Positions 23,632 through 33,612 of a stretch of DNA of 64,000 nt are shown one piece after another. The stretch comes from Asterella californica (taxonomy: Eukaryota; Streptophyta; Marchantiopsida; Marchantiales; Aytoniaceae), in assembly GCA_036924285.1 (NCBI GenBank), contig JAYKYS010000004.1, positions 620,001 to 684,000 of the forward strand, in the 5' to 3' direction. How positions within the stretch are numbered: position 1 is the first letter of the stretch; each line of letters starts with the position of its first letter. Both the position numbers and the translations under genes were made by a program. A model generated the notes under the pieces. It did no database searches and was not told the origin of the DNA. It saw nothing but the letters and a program-made list of their open reading frames with translations.

Positions 23632-24244
23632 CTAGGCGAGATGTGTGAGGAAAATGACGACAAACATAACAGAAACACTCCGGATGCAAGACAGAGCAGA
23701 CACAGGGAAGCAACCGAGAGCGGTAGATCAAATGTACAGTCGGTCGCAGAAAGTTAGACCTCGGTTCAATATAATACCTGGGATAAGAGAAGACTACAAG
23801 GTGCCGATCCTGCAAAATGATCCAATACCCATCGTCCGTAGTACCCAAGTAAAAGAAAGGCCCGGACAAAGCAGGGAAACAACGATCAATTTTCACAAAA
23901 TCACCATCGATCAAGAAATGCGGTGGATGAGCAGATGCCAAAAGGTTCAAGTAAACACAGTAAGTATTGTACTGCAAAAGAACCCTACCCTCGTGGTACG
24001 AGATAAGCTGACATTCAGTTATAGTCTGGTCTAGAGTCGGCAAGGGCGGCGGACAGCCCTCAGGGAAGAAAAGACTCTCTTGGACAGCAAACGAATCACC
24101 CACGGAAGAGTTATCGACAATGATAGCCGGTGACTCTACTCTATTGGCTTCAAAATCAGACGTCTTTACACTAGGATCTAACGCCCCGTCAAGCAACTCG
24201 GACAGCACGGCATTATCGACCATGGTAGCAGATCGATAGACCAC
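23552..24244 (-). CDS. ORF1 of HUH relic R1 (acidic N-terminus, Cys/His cluster at the end)
   Basis: 230 codons, open. Start at Met 24,244 or, equally likely, MVDN at 24,223. An acidic Ser/Asp-rich leader is followed by a conserved region (TECQLISYHEGRVLLQYNTY; PPHFLID; LSGPFFYLGTTDDGYWIILQ; VFSYPRYY; LRPTVHLIYRSR) and a cluster LPCVCSVLHPECFCYVCRHF with PH close behind (Cys/His ligands, zinc-binding-like). R2 has the same order of segments and a related cluster. The last 26 codons overlap the start of the HUH ORF and are not conserved, suggesting that the true product either stops soon after the cluster or shifts into the HUH frame. Function unknown; not a known domain to me. Confidence 0.55.
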   Translation of the reverse strand: MVYRSATMVDNAVLSELLDGALDPSVKTSDFEANRVESPAIIVDNSSVGDSFAVQESLFFPEGCPPPLPTLDQTITECQLISYHEGRVLLQYNTYCVYLNLLASAHPPHFLIDGDFVKIDRCFPALSGPFFYLGTTDDGYWIILQDRHLVVFSYPRYYIEPRSNFLRPTVHLIYRSRLLPCVCSVLHPECFCYVCRHFPHTSRLDVPSEASEGEESSPCEEKSGTVSDSL

Positions 24245-24265
24245 TTTATCTCATCATCGAGCGAA

Positions 24266-24860
24266 GTGAACCAGAACCACAACAAGAAATACAACATACC
24301 ACCGCTACCTGGTTCTTGTCCACAGACGAACCGAGAAACGTCGCGCTCTCCATCCACCCCTGCTGCACCTACTTCCTCCGATAGCAGCAATCAGCAAAAG
24401 CCAAAAAAGCGAAGAAAGCGAAGAAAGCAGACAACGAAGCCCATCATCTATCGGAAATGACCGCACAGCAAAGGTGTGCTGCAGAAACGAAGTAAATACG
24501 TCAGAAGACAATGATCGCTGCCCATCATGCATGGTGAATACTGCCAAAGACGACGAACCAACGGAGAGCAAAAAATCAGAGCCTCGTCAGAGCAATCCGA
24601 AACCCGACGAAGCAAACGGCCACAACAACAAACACCGCGTGACAAGCCCACGGCCAAATTCGCCTCCAAGCTCGAATTGCTCCTCCGCGAAAGGCACCGC
24701 ATCGCCCACTCACAAGATTTTCCACCCTACTAACACGCCTGCCCTCCCGAATTACTCATCGCATGAATTCTCTCTCCAAAGCCTAAGCCAGCTTCCAGCC
24801 TCCACCTTCGCCGCGCAACACTTTCGAACTCAAACGTCCCCGCGTCACAGCGAATAACAG
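24266..24860 (+). other. Low-complexity basic ORFs, doubtful
   Basis: Divergent to R1. One frame gives 64 codons ending in a strong basic run (KPKKRRKRRKQTTKP) and, after three stops, an Arg/Lys-rich piece ending ASKLELLLRERHRIAHSQDF. Another frame is open for 127 codons (24,474-24,857), Ser/Pro/Asn-rich. No homology recognised, and base composition alone (purine-rich, CG-balanced) can create such ORFs. It may be the promoter side of R1 or an unannotated 5' exon. Confidence 0.2.
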
Positions 24861-25979
24861 TAGTCCCACTCTAGTAACGCGCTTGGCGTCTTGCAAAACC
24901 CTGCCGCGAAACCAAGGGTTGCATGCATATTTAGACTAGACATAGGTTCAAGGTGACCTGTTTGTGACTATTGAACTAGTATTGCAAATGAACAAAAGAA
25001 GCAACAGCTCACACACAAAAGCGTGTAGTGTTTCTCGTGAGGTGAAAGGTATATTCCATGCACATTTAGAGCAGCCGAACGAGTAATGTTATTTGTGAGA
25101 CGAGGGGTATACCCCATAACATATAGAGCAGTCAAGCGAGCAGTGAAGTGCGTGATATACTTAAGTTTGTGGAGTAAAAAACATGTGTGTTAAGAAGTCT
25201 TGCCATCTACTTCTAAGTGTGTAATAAAACTGATAAGTGCGATGCGTAACATAACACATTTAGTTCTCGGTCGTTCCGCGTCTTCTCCTCCAAACATCAC
25301 TAACATGTTACCTACTGTATGACCTCTCTAGCAACTTGTACCAGGAAAACCTTAACGGAACAAATTCCATGAAACTCTTGGACCCTATGAAATGTCATTG
25401 GTGAAACATAATATGACAATGGCTTCTGAACTTGGTAGACATAATGAGTTTCGTCCATAGGATTGGAGAATCGATCACCGGAGACGTTATCATGTTAGAA
25501 GCACATATTGTAAATCTTTGATCTTAGAAATGACTCTGCAGATGAAACCAAACAAGAAGTAAGAAAAGAAAGTATGAAGCTAAAATAAAGAGCCGCCTTG
25601 GACGAGAACAAACTGGTCGCATATTCAATGATTGTGTTCTCTCAATTCATCATCGACCAAGTGCAGCTCACGCTGCCAAACACAAGTACTCAGATAACTC
25701 ATCTTGAACCGTAGAGACGGTGTCGTGTCATAGACCGGCTCCTACTTGAAAATCATATTTTGAGGTTCTATATTTCCGTTCCAAAGACGCTCATGGAGAG
25801 AAATAACGACTTTTTGATCTATTTCGGATCTCGACTTTCATTGCACCAAGTGGTAGAGCTCATTGTTAAGTTCCCAAAGGCACTTTATTTGTTTCATTTG
25901 GATGCTTAATGATGACATTATGAGGTTCAAAAGATGAGAAAATCAAGCTAGACCTTAGCTTACCGGTTATACTAAGGGC
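24861..25979. other. Intergenic with two diverged tandem units
   Basis: Two roughly 60-bp units at about 25,028-25,146 (GTGAGGTGAAAGGTATATTC... TTTAGAGCAGCCGAACGAGTAATG, and GTGAGACGAGGGGTATACCC... TATAGAGCAGTCAAGCGAGCAGTG). No coding sequence recognised. Confidence 0.35.
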
Positions 25980-27360
25980 GCAAGGGGGTTGCTTGGTGAT
26001 AATCTGGGCAGAACTCACATATTATGAACTGATGTAAGGAGGCAGCTTAAGGGGTTAGTTGTATCTACGATCTGTCGACGTCGACCAACGGTTTGAGAGA
26101 TTATGAGATCCAATGCAAACGCGCAAGGAGTCATTAGATTCATATATGTGCAAGCTACGCACTAGTTAAGACGGTTCGTGAAGAGGAGGATCGTGGAGTG
26201 TGTTCTAGAAGAAATTGGGATGTAGGAAAAGAGATTTGGAGTGCTTCAATGACTTGCGAAAGAGAGTTGGATCTTTCGTCATTCTGGAGTCCAAACTTGT
26301 TGTCCTTGGATCCACCAAGATCAGAACACCGAGTTCTTCAAGAAATAGAAGACGATACAAAGTTTCATGAGACGATTTGAGAGTTTTGGATGAAATTGAT
26401 TCACAGAGAAGCGCTTACGTCAATTTTTTGTTGACTTGCGACATGAAGTTGGACTATTCTTGACGATCGATGAGTCAAACTTTTCGTTCTTGGTGTTGAA
26501 ATGATCAAGGAGTCTTCACTTACGCATTGGAGAAGACCGTATGTGGATGAGATTGTTGGTTTGGGTGTGGTGAGCGAGTTTGTCACAGGGAGTCGGTTTA
26601 TTTCAGTCTTTTTGCTTCTTGCGATCAAATTTCTTGCGTGATTTCACAAAGGGAACTCAAATGGCTTTTTGAGTCTCGTTGGGTTCAAGATACTCAAATA
26701 TATTTAATAGAGAAGACTGATCTTAGATCGGTCAGTGTGTTTTGCGGATGTACGTGGTTTTAAACCGCAGAGAGGAGTTTTGGTGAATCGATCATCTGCG
26801 ACAAAAAATTAAAGATATCTCGGCTGTCAAGAGTTAGATCTGAAAGTTCTTGGAACCAACACAGTCAAGAAAGAAGACTCTATCGACATCTGAAGACCGT
26901 TTGGTGAAAGAAGAAAGTTCCAAGATAAATCTTTTTCGGTTTCTTCGCTACGGTTTTCGTCTTTTTAGATTCGTTAGAGTTCTAGTTGGTTATGTGCGGC
27001 TTGTGGCAACTAGCTTTAGCTAAGAGTTTGTATATGGATGTTGTTTGGATCCAGGTTTGAATAGTGTATATTGGTGCAAAGCTTTTTGTTAGCAAATGGA
27101 TGTTTTCTTTGCTTTGAGCTACGCTTCGGTAGTTTTGGGTCTAGGTTGAGATTCAAGGGCTTGCTCTAGGAGGTTGGGTGCAGACTAGAGACCACTTAGT
27201 TATGTTTCTTAGTTTCGTGTTCTTAGAGAGAAGGAAATGGGAGTGTATATAAAATGAGAGTTGGTATATCTTGTGAAGTTTGTTCTCGTGGTTGTTTTTC
27301 TCTTTCTTGTGTATGTTCGGCACACGATATCTCCACAGCCAGGAACCTCACATTTTCATA
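25980..27360 (+). repeat. Diverged LTR-like repeat, copy 2, with TATA-like site
   Basis: The left 750 bp match 10,750-11,500. The right part contains GTGTATATAAAATGAGAG near 27,242, followed by a T/C-rich run and GTGTATGTTCGGCACACGAT, a layout like the promoter and 3' end of an LTR. No ORF. I cannot define exact termini. Confidence 0.4.
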
Positions 27361-28205
27361 GACAATATCTTATACGATAACTGACTTTCACTTGCTTGTC
27401 TCAGTAATCATTAACAGTCATTTGAACTTGCATATCTACCTCTAGCGGCTCGTCTCTTTTTAATCAGAACATTATGCAATATGCAACATGCACGCACAAC
27501 GGAGAAGCCAATCTACTGAATTACTAATCCCTTTCTCTAAAGTACAAAATCTAGATTTCAATACACTGAATGTCTTCTCTATAATTATGCACCCTCAAAC
27601 GTGATGTTCGTTGAACACAATTGTTATCTTAGTCTTCACCTACAAATTTTAGAGGAGAATCTGAAAGTATCATCCAGAAATGTATTATGAATAACTATGG
27701 GAGTTAGTCCGGATAGATACGACTGGATTGCACATATATGTATTATAAATCTGGAGTTATAACCGGATAAAGATTCATCTAGATTGCTTCTTCTACAGGT
27801 TGATATCCGGATACATCTGGCTGTTAGACAGTTAGGAAATTATTGATCTTGGTCTGACGGTCTCATTGTATATTGCTCAACAACTAGTATACAAAGAGCT
27901 TTCTCGCCTCTGAGGATCGTATGCTTCCATCGGTCAATCAAGTGTATAGAGAAATTTTGTATAAAAAAGTTTATAATTTTGGAGGAAATTTGTACATTGT
28001 ATCTGAATGTAATATTGTACGATGAGTGAATGTTCGAGTTCAGCTACAAAGAACTTTGACGTAATGATGCAAATCACGAATAACAACATCTTGAGTGGGA
28101 GAAAGAGTGGGACGTCCAGAGTACGATGTCTATAACCAAGCTTGAAACCGATATCCGAAATCCTTAAACAAATAAGATCCTATCCGAAAAATGTTGTTAC
28201 ACTTA
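27361..28205. other. Intergenic, nothing certain
   Basis: A TGTTAGACAGTTAGGAAATT segment near 27,823 followed by GTATATTGCTCAACAACTAG is reminiscent of a Ty1/copia LTR start, but no partner LTR or matching end was found. Confidence 0.25.
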
Positions 28206-28348
28206 TAATTGGACAGGAGAGAACATCACCTCGCATGACTCGACTGTAGAAACTAGACTTCTTCAACAACTTTTTGTAATTGGACAGGAGAGAACATCAC
28301 CTCGCATGACTCGACTGTAGAAACTAGACTTCTTCAACAACTTTTTGT
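28206..28348. repeat. Perfect 71-bp tandem duplication
   Basis: Unit beginning TAATTGGACAGGAGAGAACA and ending CTTCAACAACTTTTTG at 28,206-28,276 is repeated base for base at 28,277-28,347. Complete identity implies a recent event compared with the diverged surroundings. Confidence 0.95.
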
Positions 28349-28549
28349 CATTAACAAAGAGGACTTGCAAATATGTCTAGTAACAGACCGTATGTGTCTG
28401 AATCACATATTTCTTGAATGGGAATGTGAGATGCATCAAGAGCACCTTGCACATTAGACAGGTTGCAAACTCGTTTGAATCCATCACTCACCCGCTCCAT
28501 TTGTTCTCTATGCGATCAAAATAGACCTACTCAAGACAGAAAGTATCGC

Positions 28550-28580
28550 TTGTTCAGAGTGGGGTACCCACTCTGAACAA
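28550..28580. repeat. Near-perfect 31-bp palindrome
   Basis: Arms TTGTTCAGAGTGGG and CCCACTCTGAACAA separated by three bases (GTA). It can form a 14-bp stem. Could be a head-to-head junction of two element ends or a protein-binding dyad. Confidence 0.9.
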
Positions 28581-28854
28581 TCTCTCGCACTGTGGTCTTT
28601 CCACGCCAAACTTCTTAAAAATGAAAAAGTATGTGTGCGCATGTGCTAGAAGATAAATAGTCACTCCCAATCAAAACTTCGACAATAACTGTTTTCTTGT
28701 AGTTAGTGTTTTGTTTCTCTAGAGAAAGACTTAGTTGTGATAAGAGCCACGAAAATGTCTGTTTTGTCACTCCCATACGTCTAATCCAACGAGGAGAACC
28801 ATACACACTTAACAAGTATCGGTCCAAAGTTGATGCGGTGCTTTACCTACCACG

Positions 28855-29135
28855 AGGTCCTTGTGGTCTGATCACCTCATGGATGCCAACCATTTCCATG
28901 ATTGGATGGACAGCGAAGAATGGATGGAGCTCTGAAGGCAGAGAACTCTCTGGTAAAAGCTCTGAGGGACAACACAAGAAGCTAAATTCTTGAAACATCG
29001 CCACGAAGTCTTTGTGATCTGATCACCTCATGGATTCCAGTCATCTCCATGATTGTGTGGACAACGGGGTATGTAAAGATCTCTAAAGACAGAGAACTCT
29101 CCGATAAAAGCTTTGAAGGTGAATACAATAAGCTA
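28855..29135. repeat. Diverged tandem duplication, period about 151 bp
   Basis: GTCCTTGTGGTCTGATCACC (28,857) and GTCTTTGTGATCTGATCACC (29,008) start two units that share CATGGATnCCAnnCATnTCCATGATTGnnTGGACA, GGCAGAGAACTCTCtGgTAAAAGCT and GAAnCATCGCCACnA. No conserved reading frame is evident. Confidence 0.75.
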
Positions 29136-29589
29136 TACTCCTGAAGCATCGCCACCATAAACCTAACCGTGACCACGATTAACATGAACAAGTAATCATC
29201 ATCCAAACCATATGCCAATAACCCACAACGAAACAATATAATATAAAAGATCAACAAGAGACAAATGACACCCAACACACAAACCTCTTTACATTGATGT
29301 CTGACTTTGTATTCGAATGAGGTCAAATCAGAGCGTTGGCCAATAGATAGAGTACAGAGCAAATACTATCACAATTTTCTACGAGTTGTATATTTCTATT
29401 GTCTTCTATCTGCAGACTAAACGTCTGTATGGTCTGCTCTACTTCCTTGATGCACTCTCCAAACTGGAGTTGGATCCATCCATACTTCTCTCTTAAGGAC
29501 CAACTTCCTCAGAATCGTCAACGTTGTCATTCACCAACGAGCTGTTTGCTACGGAGAGAGACGTCATTGAAAATCTACTGCCATAGAAA

Positions 29590-30125
29590 GATTCGATAAT
29601 CTCATAACAATCGATGTCATTCCCGTGATAGAAAAATTCGATGATCTCATAACAGTTGATGTCATTCGCGGTCTATGAGATCATCTTGCACTATTTCTCA
29701 TCTGCCCAGAATCCTTTGGCTCTTATCTGCTACTCTATCGCCACTCTCTTTGATTATCTTATAAACCTGAAGGACTTTCTCCCATTTGTTCTTGCACTGT
29801 CGCTCATCTGCCCAGAATCCTTGGACTCATCCTATCTGTTATTCTATACCATCTCAGAATAACATTACTCACGAGAGAATTATATTTCTATCTCCTCCAC
29901 TCATCTCTCTTCAACTCACATAGCAAGGTAATACTCTAAATTCTTCACCGCCGACATCCATTGATCCCATTCCCTCTCTCTCTATCTCTGTTGAGTAATA
30001 AAGTTCGGACCTGTAGTACCTTGAGTCGGCTGAAAAAAGAATGTAGTCGGATTGTGTGGGATTTTGTTGAGTAATAGAGTTTGGACCTGTAGTACCTTGA
30101 GTCGACTGGAAAAAAAATATAGTCG
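29590..30125. repeat. Cluster of three short tandem duplications
   Basis: (i) Two units of about 51 bp at about 29,587-29,672 (AGATTCGATAATCTCATAACAATCGATGTCATT and AAATTCGATGATCTCATAACAGTTGATGTCATT). (ii) CTCATCTGCCCAGAATCCTT at 29,697 and 29,802. (iii) TTGAGTAATAAAGTTCGGAC and TTGAGTAATAGAGTTTGGAC at about 29,992 and 30,067, each with CTGTAGTACCTTGAGTCGnCTG. Together with the neighbours, this stretch appears prone to local duplication. Confidence 0.7.
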
Positions 30126-30560
30126 CTACAAACCTCTCGCTTTGTGTAGAAACGTAAGAGAACGTTTCTCCCAAATTAATGAAGCTTGGTTTTGGCAGTT
30201 GTGAATCATCGAAGAATGGAGATTCCGAAAAATTTAAATCCATAAATGCTCCATTCACCTAATCCCCAAACACATTCCACAAACAAAAGACTACATTATA
30301 TCGGTCACAGTGTTCATTTTCATCAAAAAAGAACTATAAATGCTATGCTAATTGAACATATAACTATTCATTAGCCATACATAATCTCTGATTGTAACTA
30401 AACTATCGCGCATGGTCCTCAGAGGAACTCAATAGTATGCAAGTTAAGACCTCATCACGTGCTACACAACCGGACCTAGATCAGGCGAAAAGCCTCTAGT
30501 ACACATTCCACATTCACAACAGAAAAGCACAGAATGTATGAGTTCAATGAAGATTCACTC

Positions 30561-31105
30561 ATGTTGTCCCTATCGAGCAACAATCCACCATTTCAACCAA
30601 GTTGCAATAAGATAAGACTAGCAATGTTGCGAGCACTGTTGCAAAAAATGAACAGTATATGAAATGCCTGCATGGTTCGAAATGATCAGCAAGAAATGTT
30701 ACAAGAATGCAGTGTATAAGGAACTGTTAGCTGAAAACACTCTACACCTCCGTGAATCTACGTGTTAAAGAGTGATCTGTGCCCACTGTTTAAGAGTGAT
30801 CTGTGTAACCAACGAGAACAAAACATCACAGAATGTTGTCCCTATCGAGCAACAATCCACCATTTCAACCAAGTTGCAATATAAGACTAGCAATGTTACG
30901 AGAACTGTTACGAAAAATGAACAGTATGTAAAATGCCTGCATGGTTCGAAATGATCAGCAAGAAATGTTACAAAAATGCAGTGTATAAGGAACTGTTTGC
31001 TGGAAACACTCTAAACCTCCGTGAATCTACGTGTTAAGAGTGATCTGTGCCCACTGTTTAAGAGTGATCTGTGTAACAACAAACGAGAACAAAACATCAC
31101 AGACT
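30561..31105. repeat. 272-bp tandem duplication with nested short repeat
   Basis: Units start ATGTTGTCCCTATCGAGCAA at 30,561 and 30,833 and are about 95 percent alike. Each ends with a doubled AGAGTGATCTGTG. No ORF is conserved between units, so a noncoding duplication is likely. Confidence 0.9.
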
Positions 31106-33612
31106 GCATCACAACCATCGCACGACTCCCAATGGACTAGGTACTATCACTTTTAATATAGAAGAGACCTTCCATACGAACATTGTACCAAAGCCAGAAC
31201 ACGGAGTTAAAAGTTAATTGTAAGGGAGCTAAAAGAATATAAGGTTTCCAGAAGATGGGTGGAAGCAACTATGAATCCCTTTCCACACACAAACAGGGTC
31301 TCTTTTAGATTTCTTTGCAGCTCACTGATTTAGCTTCAATTTCCTCTCTCTTATTATCTGAGAGACCTTGTTGGATCCTGCGAAAATTGCTTTCATACCT
31401 AGTCACTGAGATCATTTTCCTAGTCAACGTTCGTTTGAATGACAATGTATTATTCATCCATTCCAGAAAAAGAGAACAGAAAAGACGCTGGAGACGGTCC
31501 AGTGGCACTAATTACAAGCGAAGTACGATGGGAAACATAAGGGAAAAAGAGGTAGTAGTGTCATAGCAGACAAACCATCTGAGGAGGAGTTTCAAGCAGT
31601 CCAGGCACGCGTGATCAGCTACCACAAACAAGACACCCTCACCAGCCACGGAAGCACGGAAGAACAAGAAACGCGAGAGTGGAAAGCTCGAATGACAAAC
31701 ACCAGTTTGTACTCATATGGGTACCTCTTGTAACAGTCCGTCAAGATCCGAGATTCCAAGTTAAAAAGACTTTCCAAATAAACAGCTTCTGAAAAGTTTC
31801 CAAACCATTCCTGTATTTAGTCTTAGAAGCAGATGAGGAGAGAATCTCTGCCCTTGTACAGACGTGTCATGTGCACTATATTATTCATTGGAATGGAACC
31901 ATACTGCTCAATCTTCCGATCCCGAAGAACGGCGCAGGAAGTAGACTTGTAGAGAAGAGGATAGTGTTAGTTATTTCAGTGCACATTGTACCGTAGCCGA
32001 GCGGATTAGCAAAACGAAAAGTGGTTACATTAGGTGAAAACATTTTCTCTCTCTCTTCGTCGCATTCATGAAATAGTCAACAGCATTAAATCACCAAGCA
32101 AATTATCCAAACACTGAAATCACCCAAGCAGTCAGTTCAAATGCAAAGCATACAATCAATTTAAACATACAATCAATCAGTTCAAATGCAAAGAGGCAAG
32201 GTCACAGTACCTCAAACGGTCTCCTTATCGCCGAGCACGAGTTACAAAAGCTGATCACAGTCTCAGTTTTGACCTCCAGCAATAACAATAGATGCGCAAA
32301 CAGTCTATGAAAACAGTCGATGAAACCGCCAAACACTCATGAACCTAACGTGAGTTACAAATCATCCAAAAAAGAAAAGACTTTCTCGCACACTGCAATC
32401 GATCGATATGAAAGACCCGTCTAAGATCCATACTAGATACACTACCGTCCACCACCCTGAAGTGCTCTCGCAATGCACACACTCAAGTTTCTCATAATGA
32501 GGTAGCTGTTAGTCAAATTCACACACAACCTAATATACAACCGTTCGATCCAACTGCCAGGAGCTACTGCCTCAAGCGCACCTCATTCGGTTCAATTCTG
32601 CCATCGCGCCAAGGGAAGTCGATTCGAGTTCCTCGACTCGACTCTCTTACTAGACTCTCTTGCTCGATAGCCCACGAAAACTCTCTATGCACCAGATAAG
32701 AAACATTCTTCCACGTCGACACCGCACGACTGATGTGTCACTGAAAAAATCGTAAGAGGATGTCCTCACAAATTCCCTTAAGGCTGGAGCATAACATCCC
32801 AATATTCGCGTCCAGTTGATCAGCGAACAGCCAAAACGCTGCGCACAGTCTACATGTTCTTCTGAATATAAAAAATCTCAGACAAGATACTGGATATACA
32901 TGTAGAAAAAGGTAACCAAATTAATGAACGCTAAAAGACAAGAGAAAAGGAGAAGAATGACTGCAGATAGAAACTCCTGGGTATCTGCTGATCAAACAGA
33001 TTACAAAACCACCTTGGGAAATCAAGCGTACATTTGGCCAAGGATAGCATGTTGGTACACCTCCGTGCCTAACATCCCAAACATGCTTGGAATGCAAAAA
33101 TTTTACGGGGGGATACACAGTACACACTGACGAAGGTGTACAAAAGTGAAAAGCAAGTGGCGTGGAAACAACAATCGTGTAGGCAGCAGTCGTACCATAA
33201 CATTTAGATCCAAGAATGAGAGCAAGATGTAAAAGTACAACCATATCAAGGGATGTGAAATAAAGGGAATGTTAGTCATAACACGGAGATGGGATGTAGT
33301 TTACAAAATTTACATGAGCTTGATCTGGCTCGACTGGCTTCCGGTTGCTCCATTCACACAGCATCCCCATCATGTAGAAACCACTCCAGAAGAAAATAGG
33401 CATGACCTTCGATTCGGAGTGCTGTTGTCTAAGCTAGACCAATCCATACTCGTGCACCTCAGCGAATTTGACAGGTAATTACATCTAGTTCGCTTACACA
33501 TGCGACACTTGCTCAAAATAGCACAAGTCCTGCGAGTAACCGTATAAGATCACGATGCCAACGGTTGCGTTCTTTACAAATGAGGTGTACCCTATGTGGC
33601 TGATTTAGTGTT
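31106..33612. other. Intergenic / 3' flank of UBLCP1
   Basis: No recognised gene. One plus-strand frame at about 31,510-31,730 lacks an ATG but reads protein-like (ADKPSEEEFQAVQARVISYH then KQDTLTSHG). It could be a stray exon, but I see no matching splice partners. Short repeats of TCAGTTCAAATGCAAAG occur near 32,133-32,192. Confidence 0.35.

Noticed and set aside
27820..28100. Solo Ty1/copia LTR
   Set aside because: TGTTAGACAG start is suggestive, but no matching CA end or partner was found.
31995..32040. tRNA-like 5' end (CCGTAGCCGAGCGGATTAGC)
   Set aside because: No B-box GGTTCRANTCC or acceptor stem partner downstream.
32921..33244. Minus-strand ORF of 107 codons
   Set aside because: No protein-like pattern; lies in UBLCP1 3' flank.
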